53,229 bases of DNA from an uncultured Muribaculaceae bacterium (GTDB taxonomy: Bacteria; Bacteroidota; Bacteroidia; Bacteroidales; Muribaculaceae): contig CATJQX010000164.1 of assembly GCA_949742535.1 (NCBI GenBank), positions 1-53,229 of the forward strand, in the 5' to 3' direction. The notes beneath the pieces were generated by a model that worked only from the letters and a program-made list of their open reading frames with translations, had not been told where the DNA came from and made no database searches. Below, piece by piece: positions 9,797 to 18,508 of this stretch. How positions within the stretch are numbered: the stretch's first letter is position 1; each line of letters starts with the position of its first letter. Position numbers and translations under genes: made by a program.

Positions 9797-10780
9797 TCAG
9801 AATATGTCCATTACAGCGGGATTCACAGCTCCGGTTGATTCTCTAAGCCGGGATTTCAGCCTTGATTTGCGTTTATATATCACCTCGACAGTTTCACCAA
9901 GAAGCAGGCTTATGGTTCGCGTAGAAAGGCCACTTGCAAGAAACACCAGAAGCATATAATCCTCCGGCTTTATGCCGGGATCACTCTCTTTGATTTTTAC
10001 AAGAATGTTGTCGCGGCAATCATTGACTACTTGCTCCATTTCAGGAAAAGAGGCGGTGCGTACAGATTCGATTTCGATTTTTACTTTGTCAATAATTGCT
10101 TTTCGCTCTGATTTTGTGCCTTGAGATTCGTAATAAGTCTGACAAAGCGAATCTATGAGTGAAAAACGATTTTCAAGCAATCCATGCAGTTTCATCTCCA
10201 ATCGGCTAACATCGCCACGGCTTGCTTCTATCTGGCGTTTGAAGCCGGAGGCTTCTGCAATGAGTGCTTCATTTTGTAAGTGCTGAATTTTCATGCGTTG
10301 ACGCATCCAGATAATAATCCCGGCGGCAACGAGCAAAATAATCAGCGAGCCAAACATATATGATTCCAATTTGGCACGCTCTTTGTAAAGAAGAAATTCC
10401 TTTTCTTTCTGGAGATATAAAGCAGTTGCAAGGGCATCGCTTTTATCTGACGACTGAATCTGCGTTTTCAGGCACGAGGCCTTATTAAATTCATCGGTAA
10501 AATTGTGACGCCCGTAATAATCGATAGCAATATTAATAATAGTATCGGTCGGTACTGAAAGTCTGTTGGCAGCCAATGCCTCGCTATATAACAATGCCCA
10601 TCGAGCCATAGTTGCAGAATCCTTAAATTCAGATACATCAACTTCATTAAGTTTTGATAGGGCAGCTGAGGGATCGCTTTGCATTAGGGACTGAGCGTCA
10701 TCAAGAGCCCTATGCCGGACCCCCGAATAACTGCAACCGGTAATAATTACCAAAAACACGATGTAAAGCAGACCTCGCAT
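9797..10780 (-). CDS. Membrane-anchored lipoprotein with C-terminal HTH, putative transcription regulator
   Basis: 327-aa protein of a Bacteroidetes regulator type. From the ATG at 10780: a lipoprotein signal with lipobox IITGC (Cys16), a helical TPR-like region (about residues 25-135), one transmembrane helix (142-159, FGSLIILLVAAGIIIWM), a coiled-coil/linker (160-260) and a C-terminal helix-turn-helix resembling sigma region 4/LuxR (about 275-315: YMLLVFLASGLSTRTISLLL then VEVIYKRKSRLKSRL). A reading from 10864 adds 28 residues without signal character. It lies 111 bp downstream of prfC and just upstream of the beta-barrel gene. The layout suggests sensing in the periplasm and DNA binding in the cytoplasm, but lipidation plus a membrane span is topologically odd. 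Ligand and targets are unknown. Confidence 0.75.
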   Translation of the reverse strand: MRGLLYIVFLVIITGCSYSGVRHRALDDAQSLMQSDPSAALSKLNEVDVSEFKDSATMARWALLYSEALAANRLSVPTDTIINIAIDYYGRHNFTDEFNKASCLKTQIQSSDKSDALATALYLQKEKEFLLYKERAKLESYMFGSLIILLVAAGIIIWMRQRMKIQHLQNEALIAEASGFKRQIEASRGDVSRLEMKLHGLLENRFSLIDSLCQTYYESQGTKSERKAIIDKVKIEIESVRTASFPEMEQVVNDCRDNILVKIKESDPGIKPEDYMLLVFLASGLSTRTISLLLGETVEVIYKRKSRLKSRLRESTGAVNPAVMDIF

Positions 10781-10891
10781 AATTGCTATTTCTGTCAGTT
10801 TACTATAGAAAACAAAAAACAGCGGGATTTCTCGCCTGCCATGAGTCGAGAAATTCATTGCCAAAACAGCACTGGGATCAGTCTGTATGGA

Positions 10892-12472
10892 TCAGAACTC
10901 GCTCGAAAAATGGAAGGTAATTTTAGGAAAATCAGCTCTTGCCATCTGCAACACGTAGTTGGAGTCTGCCAAGAATACATCGCGTCCCTGGGTATCAGTG
11001 GCCATAAACTGATGTTTACGTTTTTTGAATGCCTCAAGTGCTTCCGGATCTTCACTTTCAATCCAGCAGGCTTTATAAAGTGATACCGGTTCCCAACGGC
11101 ACTGAGCGCCATATTCATGGAGCAGGCGGTATTGTATAACCTCGAACTGGAGCTGACCGACAGTGCCGACGATCTTACGTCCGTTAAACTGGTTTGTAAA
11201 CAACTGTGCAACTCCTTCGTCCATGAGCTGTCGCAATCCTTTGTCGAGTTGCTTTGCTTTCATAGGATCGGTATTTTCGATATACTTGAACATTTCTGGC
11301 GAGAAAGAGGGGAGTCCTTTGAAATGGATAGTCTCGCCTGATGTAAGGGTATCGCCGATTTTAAAGTTGCCGGTGTCCGGTATACCAACGATATCGCCAG
11401 GATAGGCCTCGTCGACAATGCTTTTTTTCTGTGCCATGAAAGCCGTGGGTGCGGCAAAGCGCATTGTTTTACCGGAACGGATATGCCGGTAATTGGCATT
11501 GCGTTCAAATTTGCCGGAACAAACTTTCACAAAAGCGATGCATGAGCGATGGTTCGGATCCATATTGGCATGGATCTTGAATACAAATCCGGAAAAATTC
11601 TCTTCATTCGGATTTATCTGACGTTCTTCCGCCACTACTGGTTTGGGCGAGGGAGCGATCTTGACAAAACAATCAAGCAATTCTTTTACTCCGAATGTAT
11701 TCAGTGCCGATCCGAAAAATACTGGCGCAAGTTTTCCTTCAAGATAGGGGGCTACTTCAAATTCGGGATAAACTCCATCTATAAGTTCGAGATCTTCCCG
11801 GAGTTTCGCCGCATCTTTTTCACCAACCATTTCATCAATCTGCGGATCATTCACATCATCGATCTCAACTCGTTCGGTTACCTTCTGCTTGTCGGGTTGA
11901 AACAGGTCAAGAGTTTTTTCGTATATATTGTAAACTCCTTTAAACCGTTCACCGATATTGATTGGCCAGGAAAGAGGTCTGACTGATATTTTCAATTCAC
12001 TTTCAAGCTCATCAAGTATGTCAAACGGATCACGTCCTTCGCGGTCAAGCTTGTTTACGAATATAATGACAGGCGTATTGCGCATCCGGCAGACCTCCAT
12101 AAGTTTTCTGGTCTGCATCTCCACACCTTTCGCCACGTCCACAACTATGATTACAGAGTCGACAGCAGTGAGGGTGCGGTACGTATCTTCGGCGAAATCC
12201 TGGTGTCCGGGGGTGTCAAGGATGTTTATTTTATAATCACCGTAATTAAATCCCATTACAGACGTAGCGACAGATATACCACGCTGTTTCTCGATTTCCA
12301 TCCAGTCTGAGGTGGCAGTTTTCTTTATTTTGTTGGATTTTACGGCTCCCGCAATGTGGATGGCGCCACCGAAAAGCAATAATTTTTCGGTAAGTGTGGT
12401 TTTGCCGGCGTCGGGATGTGATATAATAGCAAAGGTGCGTCTGCGCAGTATTTCTTCGTTAAGTGTAGCCAA
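10892..12472 (-). CDS. prfC: Peptide chain release factor 3
   Basis: GTPase RF3, which removes RF1/RF2 from the ribosome after peptide release. The 526-aa length is typical. GTPase motifs are intact: G1 [13 protein letters not shown] (residues 18-30), switch [21 protein letters not shown]3 DTPGHQDF, G4 NKLDREGRD; domains II and III follow. The start codon is TTG (TTG GCT ACA), giving [20 protein letters not shown]; the spacing to the P-loop matches relatives and no in-frame ATG exists upstream, so I accept TTG. It follows rfbD by 50 bp on the same strand, probably in one transcript. Confidence 0.95.
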   Translation of the reverse strand: MATLNEEILRRRTFAIISHPDAGKTTLTEKLLLFGGAIHIAGAVKSNKIKKTATSDWMEIEKQRGISVATSVMGFNYGDYKINILDTPGHQDFAEDTYRTLTAVDSVIIVVDVAKGVEMQTRKLMEVCRMRNTPVIIFVNKLDREGRDPFDILDELESELKISVRPLSWPINIGERFKGVYNIYEKTLDLFQPDKQKVTERVEIDDVNDPQIDEMVGEKDAAKLREDLELIDGVYPEFEVAPYLEGKLAPVFFGSALNTFGVKELLDCFVKIAPSPKPVVAEERQINPNEENFSGFVFKIHANMDPNHRSCIAFVKVCSGKFERNANYRHIRSGKTMRFAAPTAFMAQKKSIVDEAYPGDIVGIPDTGNFKIGDTLTSGETIHFKGLPSFSPEMFKYIENTDPMKAKQLDKGLRQLMDEGVAQLFTNQFNGRKIVGTVGQLQFEVIQYRLLHEYGAQCRWEPVSLYKACWIESEDPEALEAFKKRKHQFMATDTQGRDVFLADSNYVLQMARADFPKITFHFSSEF

Positions 12473-12522
12473 TGTGAATAAATTTTGGTGGTTGTCGATT
12501 CGTAGGTATGTGGGAATGGGGC

Positions 12523-13389
12523 CTATATCTGACCATTCTGTCTCATAAGCGATATGCAGTCAGACAGACTTTCTTCCCAATGAGGGATGTCTACTCCGTA
12601 GGTCGCTTTGATTCGTGACCTGTCGAGTATGCTGTAGCTCGGACGTTTAGCCGCAGTAGGGTAGTCCTCGGTGGGAATAGGCACGACTTTTTTGTCGATA
12701 CCGGCAATTCGAAATATCGCTTTGGCAAAGTCGTACCATGAAGCTGCACCTTCGTCGGTAAAATGATATATACCAGGCACCCATTGGTGGCTCTGAATGA
12801 TCTTCACAATTGCTGCCGCCAGATCACGGGCATATGTCGGTGTTCCGATCTGGTCACATACGACTTTAAGATCCTGAGCTGTGTTTGCTTTCGCAAGCAT
12901 GGTCTTAAGGAAATTTGTTCCGAAAGAGGAATAAAGCCATGCCGTACGGATAATGATAGCTTCCGGAGAGAGGGCTAACAGTGAGGTCTCACCTTTACGT
13001 TTTGTCGTGCCATATTGAGATATCGGATTTACTTTATCTGATTCACGATATGGCCGATGGTTAATGCCATCAAACACATAATCTGTAGAAATATGAATTA
13101 TTTTGGCTCCGTTGGCATCGGCGGCAATCGCCAGGTTCTTGACTGCATCGTTGTTGATGCGTGTAGATTGCATCTTTTCTTCCTCTGCCCGATCAACGGC
13201 ATTATATGCTGCACAATTAACGATATGTGTTATATCGTTGTTAACTATGAACGCTTCTACCGCTTTCGGATCGGTAAGATCCAGCTCTTCGATATCTGTA
13301 TATATGGCGGATCCGGGAAACTCTTTATCCAATAGCAGGCGGAGTTCATTCCCAAGCTGTCCGTTGGCTCCAGTAACTAGAATTTTCAT
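12523..13389 (-). CDS. rfbD: dTDP-4-dehydrorhamnose reductase
   Basis: Short-chain dehydrogenase/reductase catalysing the last step of dTDP-L-rhamnose synthesis (NADPH-dependent reduction of dTDP-4-dehydrorhamnose). In 288 aa it shows the Rossmann motif [16 protein letters not shown] at the N-terminus, the substrate-region motif ISTDYVFDG, and the catalytic Tyr-x3-Lys in [10 protein letters not shown]-terminal [10 protein letters not shown] is also characteristic. The start at 13389 puts the ATG directly before the nucleotide-binding strand; a 13-residue longer reading is unlikely. The other rfb genes (A, B, C) are not in the window, so the pathway is split here. It is followed by prfC. Confidence 0.93.
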   Translation of the reverse strand: MKILVTGANGQLGNELRLLLDKEFPGSAIYTDIEELDLTDPKAVEAFIVNNDITHIVNCAAYNAVDRAEEEKMQSTRINNDAVKNLAIAADANGAKIIHISTDYVFDGINHRPYRESDKVNPISQYGTTKRKGETSLLALSPEAIIIRTAWLYSSFGTNFLKTMLAKANTAQDLKVVCDQIGTPTYARDLAAAIVKIIQSHQWVPGIYHFTDEGAASWYDFAKAIFRIAGIDKKVVPIPTEDYPTAAKRPSYSILDRSRIKATYGVDIPHWEESLSDCISLMRQNGQI

Positions 13390-13472
13390 GTTCGATAACT
13401 TAATGGTCTTATTTTTCACAGAATACAACTGTAAGGCTCACGCGCATCTGAGACCAATGGTTTTCAAGGGCA

Positions 13473-13480
13473 CAAAGGTA
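13473..13480 (-). promoter_or_regulatory. Promoter -7 element for rfbD-prfC
   Basis: TACCTTTG on the minus strand, perfect TAnnTTTG, 84 bp above the rfbD ATG. No standard -33 box at 19-21 bp. Confidence 0.45.
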
Positions 13481-13540
13481 GCAAATTTTTTACAAAAATT
13501 CGTGTCATAATAAGGCGGAGAGGTCAGAAAGATATCTGCG

Positions 13541-14104
13541 CTACAGTTTTTTATCATCTTTGTTCTGGAAGAGTTTATCTTCTTCGTCAAGATGGAAGTC
13601 TGTTGACAGAACCGAGATAAAACGGGAGATCTGTTTAATCGCGTCCTGTGTCTCCGGTGTCATCTGTTTTTGTTGGAGACGCATCATGAGCATCCCATAT
13701 AGAGCTGTAAAACAGGTTTCTATTTCTCCGGTTTTGTTCTCTCCGGCTTTTGTGCGCAGCTCGACAATGAATGGCAGAGTCTTATAAAACTCGGCAGTAT
13801 AGTCGGGGAATTCAGGATCTGCGAGCAGAGCCTGATGAAGCTGTACAAGCTGATTCAGTATGTTTTTATTGATTTGCAGGTGTCCACTTTCGGTAACACC
13901 TTCGCGACGCATCATATCAATAAGTGACTCATACCACTCAAGCATTTCTTTGCGTTGATCATCAGAGATCTGAAATCGATCTACTACATTTTTTTTGATC
14001 TGCTCAATATCGCAGTTATTAGCCCGTATAATATCTTCTATCTGCCACATATACAAGATATATTCGGCAATGTTCTCTTTCCTTTTTCTCGATGCTATTA
14101 TCAT
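13541..14104 (-). CDS. DUF4924 family protein
   Basis: 187-aa, all-helical, cytosolic protein resembling the Bacteroidales-restricted family DUF4924, which has no known function. The start MIIASRKRKENIAEYILYMW is at the only sensible ATG and the sequence is intact to a lysine-rich C-terminus (EDKLFQNKDDKKL). No signal peptide, membrane segment or catalytic motif is visible. It has its own promoter element and lies upstream of rfbD on the same strand; rfbD also has a -7 box, so they need not be co-transcribed. Confidence 0.8.
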   Translation of the reverse strand: MIIASRKRKENIAEYILYMWQIEDIIRANNCDIEQIKKNVVDRFQISDDQRKEMLEWYESLIDMMRREGVTESGHLQINKNILNQLVQLHQALLADPEFPDYTAEFYKTLPFIVELRTKAGENKTGEIETCFTALYGMLMMRLQQKQMTPETQDAIKQISRFISVLSTDFHLDEEDKLFQNKDDKKL

Positions 14105-14150
14105 ATCGTAAGTCGTATTTTATATGATCATCAATTTAGTGTACAGAATG

Positions 14151-14158
14151 CAAAGTTA
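14151..14158 (-). promoter_or_regulatory. Promoter -7 element for the DUF4924 gene
   Basis: TAACTTTG on the minus strand, perfect TAnnTTTG, about 47 bp above the ATG. Confidence 0.45.
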
Positions 14159-14227
14159 ACGAAAATCGCACACTACTTAATATTAAACCTTCGGCGTGGA
14201 TAAAAGTTTTTTTGATTTATTTTGAAA

Positions 14228-14241
14228 AATTGAATTCAATT
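14228..14241. promoter_or_regulatory. 14-bp perfect palindrome in the histone-like gene promoter
   Basis: AATTGAATTCAATT is its own reverse complement and lies 14 bp upstream of the -7 box at 14256, where a regulator could occlude the -33 region. It is AT-rich, so chance is not excluded. Confidence 0.3.
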
Positions 14242-14255
14242 TAAAAAAAGAGTGT

Positions 14256-14263
14256 TATATTTG
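14256..14263 (+). promoter_or_regulatory. Promoter -7 element for the histone-like gene
   Basis: TATATTTG, perfect TAnnTTTG, about 72 bp upstream of the ATG at 14335. Confidence 0.5.
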
Positions 14264-14334
14264 CGGATGTAATGGATATACGATATCACGATTACGTAAG
14301 TCACACACGTTTTAACCCTTAAAATTACTCTGCA

Positions 14335-14508
14335 ATGAAAAATTTAGTAGAACAGATTGCAACCGTATTTCAGGAATTTGAAAAAGAGGCCAAGGCACAT
14401 GTAGAAAATGGCAACAAGGCTGCCGGTACCCGTGCCCGTAAAGCTTCTCTCGAGCTTGAGAAACTTATGAAGCAATTCCGCAAAGATTCTATCGAAGCCT
14501 CAAAATAA
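14335..14508 (+). CDS. Histone H1-like (Hc1) nucleoid protein
   Basis: 57-aa basic helical protein: begins MKNLVEQIATVFQEFEKEAK, has the characteristic GNKAAGTRARKASLELEKL segment (about residues 26-43) and ends KQFRKDSIEASK. This is the short Hc1-like family common in Bacteroidetes, presumed to bind DNA as part of the nucleoid; the DNA-binding role is inherited from the family. The gene is monocistronic with a -7 element 72 bp upstream and a strong hairpin 33 bp after its stop. Confidence 0.88.
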   Translation: MKNLVEQIATVFQEFEKEAKAHVENGNKAAGTRARKASLELEKLMKQFRKDSIEASK

Positions 14509-14540
14509 ATACCAAGAGATCGGATAGAACTAAATCAACA

Positions 14541-14591
14541 ACAGTTTTCTGGGCAAATCTAAATACATTTTAGGATTGTCCGGAAAACTGT
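14541..14591. terminator. Long near-perfect hairpin between convergent small genes
   Basis: The outer arms ACAGTTTTC (14541-14549) and GAAAACTGT (14583-14591) are perfectly complementary, and pairing continues inward through GGGCAA/TTGTCC and TAAA/TTTA with two G-U pairs and single-base bulges, leaving only a tiny loop. It sits between the histone-like gene (+) and the 65-codon ORF (-), so it can serve as a terminator for both; there is no strong U-tract on the plus side. Confidence 0.6.
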
Positions 14592-14614
14592 AATATGCAT
14601 ATGCCTCAACCAAA

Positions 14615-14812
14615 TCAGAGATCGGTGTTTCTCGGATTGTTGTTAAGGGATTTCACTTCTTCTTTCACAAGACAGTTGGATACATCGTTATGATCCGCCT
14701 TATTGATTGCTGCTCCCGGATTATCACGCAGGCTTTGATCGATTGCATCCTGACTTGTCTCCTGACCTTTATTTTTGATTTCTTTTTTCGATGAAGAGCA
14801 ATTACAACGCAT
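14615..14812 (-). CDS. Small hypothetical protein (65 aa)
   Basis: I do not recognise this protein. It is 65 residues, hydrophilic, starts MRCNCSSSKKEIKNKGQ with two N-terminal cysteines in a C-x-C arrangement, has one more cysteine near residue 47 and ends NNNPRNTDL. No signal peptide or membrane segment is present. Support for it being real: an ATG start, an open intergenic position that is not the shadow of another gene, and a strong hairpin 24 bp beyond its stop. No TAnnTTTG element was found upstream. The engB gene lies about 120 bp upstream on the same strand. Confidence 0.45.
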   Translation of the reverse strand: MRCNCSSSKKEIKNKGQETSQDAIDQSLRDNPGAAINKADHNDVSNCLVKEEVKSLNNNPRNTDL

Positions 14813-14929
14813 AGTAGTAAATGTATTTAGTTATATAATGCATGAATGGTATATTTTCTGCGTTGAGATAATATTACCATTTACACAAATAACACATTAC
14901 TATCAACTGCGGTTCGGTAATAGGATGGT

Positions 14930-15538
14930 TTAATCAGCTTGAAGGGGGAGTGCGCAGAGTTGCTCGATATAGTCAAGAAGCTCTGTTTTACCACGTCGAT
15001 CGACTGACGAAGTTCTAAAAACGGGGGGCAATTCTTCCCATGTATCAAGCAATTGCGCACAATATGAAGCAGTGGCTGATTTTGCGGCAGAACTGCTTAG
15101 TTTATCAAGTTTTGTGAATACGATGCAGAATGGAATGCCGTTTTCTCCCAACCATTCCATAAATTCCAGATCAATTTTCTGAGGTTTGTGACGACCGTCA
15201 ATCAGTAGAAACAGGCATGTCATCTGTTCCCGGTTCAGAATATATTCTTTTATGATCCTAAGAATCTCTTTGCGTCCTTCCTTGCTCCTTTGAGCATATC
15301 CATATCCAGGCAAATCGACAAGATACCATTGATCATTTATCAAAAAATGATTTATAAGCAGAGTTTTGCCAGGAGTCGAAGAGGTCTGTGCGAGTCCCTT
15401 ATTCCCCGTGAGCATATTGATTAATGAGGATTTGCCTACATTAGAACGGCCGATAAATGCAAACTCATGCCTCATATCGGTCGGACATTTTTTGAAGTCT
15501 GAATTGCTGACTACGAAACGTGCTGTATTTACTATCAT
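14930..15538 (-). CDS. engB: Ribosome biogenesis GTP-binding protein YihA/YsxC
   Basis: GTPase needed for late assembly of the large ribosomal subunit. In 202 aa the G motifs are clear: G1 GRSNVGKSS (residues 30-38), the switch I threonine region [10 protein letters not shown]3 DLPGYGYA (75-82) and G4 TKLD (142-145). Length is normal. The ATG at 15538 gives [12 protein letters not shown], similar to relatives. It is the first gene of its strand run; a weak promoter candidate lies about 120 bp upstream. Confidence 0.95.
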   Translation of the reverse strand: MIVNTARFVVSNSDFKKCPTDMRHEFAFIGRSNVGKSSLINMLTGNKGLAQTSSTPGKTLLINHFLINDQWYLVDLPGYGYAQRSKEGRKEILRIIKEYILNREQMTCLFLLIDGRHKPQKIDLEFMEWLGENGIPFCIVFTKLDKLSSSAAKSATASYCAQLLDTWEELPPVFRTSSVDRRGKTELLDYIEQLCALPLQAD

Positions 15539-15659
15539 ATTGGAATCTGTTGAACGTTGTTTTATGTGAGATGGTGTATTAGTTTTAATAAATCGGACTA
15601 CTATTAATTAAACCAAATTGAATGGAAGAAAGATGTGCAGCCGGATCTATAATAATGTA

Positions 15660-15667
15660 CAAATATA
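15660..15667 (-). promoter_or_regulatory. Possible -7 element for engB
   Basis: TATATTTG on the minus strand, perfect TAnnTTTG but in an AT-rich stretch and 121 bp above the start, so chance is plausible. Confidence 0.3.
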
Positions 15668-15720
15668 TATATTTCCACAAACTTTAACAAATCAAAAGAT
15701 GCGGAAAAGCAGCTATATCA

Positions 15721-15748
15721 GTTTATGAAGCGAAGTTTATGAAGCGAA
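15721..15748. repeat. 14-bp tandem duplication
   Basis: GTTTATGAAGCGAA occurs twice in immediate tandem (15721-15734 and 15735-15748) in the 330-bp gap between engB and the methyltransferase gene, upstream of its promoter. It looks like a slippage duplication. Confidence 0.8.
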
Positions 15749-15811
15749 GTAAATCTCGTGTTCTTAGGGGGCTATTTATCTCTCGACACAATTCAAATGA
15801 ATGTTTTTTTG

Positions 15812-15819
15812 TACATTTG
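15812..15819 (+). promoter_or_regulatory. Promoter -7 element for the trmN6-type gene
   Basis: TACATTTG, perfect TAnnTTTG, predicted start of transcription near 15826, ahead of both candidate start codons (TTG 15848, ATG 15869). Confidence 0.5.
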
Positions 15820-15868
15820 CAGTGTAGATCTCTCCATCTTGAACTGATTGGCTCCAGACTGCTACGAC

Positions 15869-16615
15869 ATGAGAAATCCGGATAGAGAACAGGTTTTTAA
15901 ATTCAAACAATTTGAAGTCTTGAACCGTATAAGCGCGATGAAAGTCGGGACAGACGGTGTTCTTATAGGAGGGTGGGCATTTAGATCACTTCCGCCTGAA
16001 TATGTGGGAAATGCCGCCGATGTAGGGTGCGGAAGCGGAGTAATCGCCCTTATGCTCGCGCAACGTTTTAAAAACTTGACAATAGAGGGAATTGAAATAG
16101 AAATCGAGGCGGCGAAAGAAGCATATTATAATTTCGCTAATTCACCGTGGGAAAGACGCCTAACCGTGTGCAACACTGATTATGGCGTGTTTGCTGAAAA
16201 GAGAGATGAATGTACTCTAAATCTGATTATCTCTAATCCGCCTTATTTTCAGAATGGTGCTTTGGCTCCGGATATGACGAGGCGTATTGCACGCCACGAG
16301 GGTAATCTGAATTTTAAAATGCTGATAGAAACGAGTGAGAAACTGCTCTGTGACCATGGCAGACTCGCTATGATTATTCCGTCAGAACATATTGAAACGG
16401 TAAGAAAGGAGAATCTCAGCGGGCAATTACATCTTGATAGGATATGTTGGGTGTCAACAGTTCCCCGGAAACCGCCGAAGCGAATAATGATAGAATTCGT
16501 AAAATCAGATACAGATCAGGTTTGTCAGGAAGAACATCTCACGATACATTCTGCATCCGGCGATTTTACTGATGAATACAGAAAATTGCTAACCGATTTC
16601 TATCTGCGTTTTTAG
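15869..16615 (+). CDS. tRNA1(Val) (adenine(37)-N6)-methyltransferase-like protein
   Basis: 248-aa SAM-dependent N6-adenine methyltransferase of the TrmN6/YfiC type, which methylates A37 of tRNA-Val in E. coli. The N-terminal KFKQFEVLNRISAMKVGTDG is the family hallmark; SAM motif I is DVGCGSGVIALMLAQRF, and the catalytic NPPY motif occurs in IISNPPYFQNG. The start is uncertain: the ATG at 15869 gives MRNPDREQVFKFK, matching relatives, but an in-frame TTG-GCT at 15848 resembles the TTG starts used elsewhere in this window. Monocistronic, with its own -7 element. Confidence 0.85.
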   Translation: MRNPDREQVFKFKQFEVLNRISAMKVGTDGVLIGGWAFRSLPPEYVGNAADVGCGSGVIALMLAQRFKNLTIEGIEIEIEAAKEAYYNFANSPWERRLTVCNTDYGVFAEKRDECTLNLIISNPPYFQNGALAPDMTRRIARHEGNLNFKMLIETSEKLLCDHGRLAMIIPSEHIETVRKENLSGQLHLDRICWVSTVPRKPPKRIMIEFVKSDTDQVCQEEHLTIHSASGDFTDEYRKLLTDFYLRF

Positions 16616-16632
16616 CGTTTAAAACCATAGAA

Positions 16633-16640
16633 TAATTTTG
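16633..16640 (+). promoter_or_regulatory. Promoter -7 element for the CPBP protease gene
   Basis: TAATTTTG, perfect TAnnTTTG, 34 bp above the ATG, with a partial -33 (TTTT) about 20 bp upstream at the end of the previous gene. Confidence 0.45.
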
Positions 16641-16673
16641 GATAGAAGTAAAATATATAACATAATATAAATA

Positions 16674-17549
16674 ATGAATAATATAAAATTAGCACAATCG
16701 CGACTCGCAATAATGTTGCTCTTCGCATTTTTTGCATTCTTTTTGATCCTCACTCCAATAATAACAGGGGGTATAACACAATTGTGCGAGCGGCCTGAAG
16801 TCGCCATAAGGCTATCAATAATTATTCAGGATATTCTGGTGTTTATTCTGCCTACGATTGCTACGGCACTGCTATGTACACGACTTCCTGCGAGTTTGCT
16901 TGGACTGGATGTAAAGCCTGGGCTAAAACAGATGTTTCTGGCGGTATTGATTTTGTTATGTTCGATGCCGGTAATGAATGTAATTGTAGAGTGGAATAAA
17001 AACATACATCTTCCTGAAAGCATGGCGCAGTTAGAAACCGCGTTCAGGAACATGGAAGATTCCGCACAAGCTGTTGTGGATAATCTGATGGCAGGGGCTT
17101 CGGTAGGCTCGCTTATTGTGTCGATATTGATAGTGGGAGTTTTAGCAGGATTAAGCGAAGAGCTATTCTTCAGAGGTGGCATGCAGAGAATATTTATGTT
17201 TACTAAAATGAATCCGCATGTAGCCATATGGTCAGTAGCATTAATTTTCAGTATATTTCATTTCCAGTTTTTTGGATTTGTGCCGAGACTGCTGTTAGGT
17301 GCATATTTCGGATATCTTTTGTGGTGGAGCAAATCTGTTTGGTTGCCAATAGTAGTCCATACAATTAATAATTCTCTTGTCGTATATTTTACCTGGCACA
17401 ATGTAAATAATCCGGATAGTGTTAATCCAGATACAATTGGAACTGATTTAACATCATCTGCGGATATATTACTAATCTGTATGAGTACATTGCTCACCGT
17501 AGGATTAATCCTTTATTTAGCGAAGATGTGTAAAGTCAATATTAAATAA
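16674..17549 (+). CDS. CPBP family intramembrane glutamic endopeptidase
   Basis: 291-aa integral membrane protein with about eight hydrophobic helices and the CPBP (CAAX protease and bacteriocin-processing) motifs: EE-x3-R in GLSEELFFRGGMQRIF, Phe/His motif in IFSIFHFQFFGFVPR, and the His/Asn motif in VVHTINNSLVVY. Families of this kind include Rce1-like CAAX proteases and bacterial Abi proteins involved in bacteriocin immunity or anti-sigma cleavage; the substrate here is unknown. The low-GC coding sequence differs a little from the preceding methylase gene. It is convergent with lptB, with a 26-bp perfect inverted repeat in between. Confidence 0.88.
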   Translation: MNNIKLAQSRLAIMLLFAFFAFFLILTPIITGGITQLCERPEVAIRLSIIIQDILVFILPTIATALLCTRLPASLLGLDVKPGLKQMFLAVLILLCSMPVMNVIVEWNKNIHLPESMAQLETAFRNMEDSAQAVVDNLMAGASVGSLIVSILIVGVLAGLSEELFFRGGMQRIFMFTKMNPHVAIWSVALIFSIFHFQFFGFVPRLLLGAYFGYLLWWSKSVWLPIVVHTINNSLVVYFTWHNVNNPDSVNPDTIGTDLTSSADILLICMSTLLTVGLILYLAKMCKVNIK

Positions 17550-17558
17550 CCAGTTCGT

Positions 17559-17615
17559 GTCATATAAATCAGGCTCCTATTAACAATGTGTTAATAGGAG
17601 CCTGATTTATATGAC
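17559..17615. terminator. Perfect 26-bp inverted repeat between convergent genes
   Basis: Arms 17559-17584 and 17590-17615 are exact reverse complements around the 5-nt loop AATGT, with core AATCAGGCTCCTATT. It lies 10 bp after the protease stop and 38 bp before the lptB stop, so it most simply acts as a bidirectional terminator; neither side has a classical long U-tract. Confidence 0.7.
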
Positions 17616-17652
17616 AACTATTATCGGGGTATATTATATGGTCAGTTCGTTT

Positions 17653-18390
17653 TCAATTGAACTGTTTTCTGTGGAAGATAAAATTCCTACCGAGATATTT
17701 TTCTCTTACTATGGGATTTGCGGCAAGTTCTTCCGAGGTTCCTTGGAATAATATTTTACCTTCAAACAGGAGATATGCGCGGTCGGTTATGCGTAATGTT
17801 TCCTGTGCGTTGTGGTCGGTAATCAGGATCCCAATATTTTTACTTTTTAATTTGTATACGACCTCCTGGATATCTTCCACAGCAATCGGGTCAACTCCCG
17901 CGAAAGGTTCGTCGAGCATGATAAATTTTGGATTAATAGCAAGGCAGCGGGCTATTTCGGTACGACGCCGTTCTCCTCCAGAAAGTTGGTCACCAAGATT
18001 GTGACGTACTTTTTCAAGTCTAAATTCCGCAATAAGGCTTTCGAGTTTATCCCTTTGTTCTTCTTTAGTCATGTCTGTCATTTCCAGAATTGATCTGATG
18101 TTGTTCTCAACAGACATTTTTCTGAAAACTGACGCTTCCTGGGCTAGATAGCCGATCCCGTTTTGTGCCCGTTTATATACGGGATATTTTGTAATATTTT
18201 TATCGTTCAGATATATCTGGCCTTCATTGGGCGTTATCAATCCGGTGGTCATATAGAATGTTGTAGTCTTACCGGCTCCATTAGGACCAAGTAATCCTAC
18301 AATCTCGCCCTGAGTAACATCGATCGAAACGTGATTAACAACAGTGCGCTGACGGTATTTTTTTACCAAATTTTCTGTACGGAGAACCAT
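17653..18390 (-). CDS. lptB: LPS export ABC transporter ATP-binding protein
   Basis: Cytoplasmic ATPase of the LptB2FG complex that extracts lipopolysaccharide from the inner membrane. In 245 aa: Walker [11 protein letters not shown] (35-44), Q-loop region, ABC signature [16 protein letters not shown], Walker [14 protein letters not shown], and H-loop ITDHN. Start chosen at 18390 ([18 protein letters not shown]), the usual N-terminus; in-frame ATGs at 18447 and further upstream would add an unrelated hydrophilic extension. It follows udk on the same strand with about 120 bp between; lptF/G/C are not in the window. Confidence 0.93.
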   Translation of the reverse strand: MVLRTENLVKKYRQRTVVNHVSIDVTQGEIVGLLGPNGAGKTTTFYMTTGLITPNEGQIYLNDKNITKYPVYKRAQNGIGYLAQEASVFRKMSVENNIRSILEMTDMTKEEQRDKLESLIAEFRLEKVRHNLGDQLSGGERRRTEIARCLAINPKFIMLDEPFAGVDPIAVEDIQEVVYKLKSKNIGILITDHNAQETLRITDRAYLLFEGKILFQGTSEELAANPIVREKYLGRNFIFHRKQFN

Positions 18391-18508
18391 CTTATTATCC
18401 GTGAAACCAGAATTTGATTGGCTTTCATTGATAGATTGACTGCCCATATGTTTGAGATTAATTGCGTGGTTGTAACGTGGAACAAAATCGTAGGGGAGGG
18501 GACTGCAT

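Noticed and set aside
17559-17615. Insertion-sequence end or MITE
   Set aside because: The repeat has no internal sequence beyond a 5-nt loop, no flanking target duplication and no transposase nearby.
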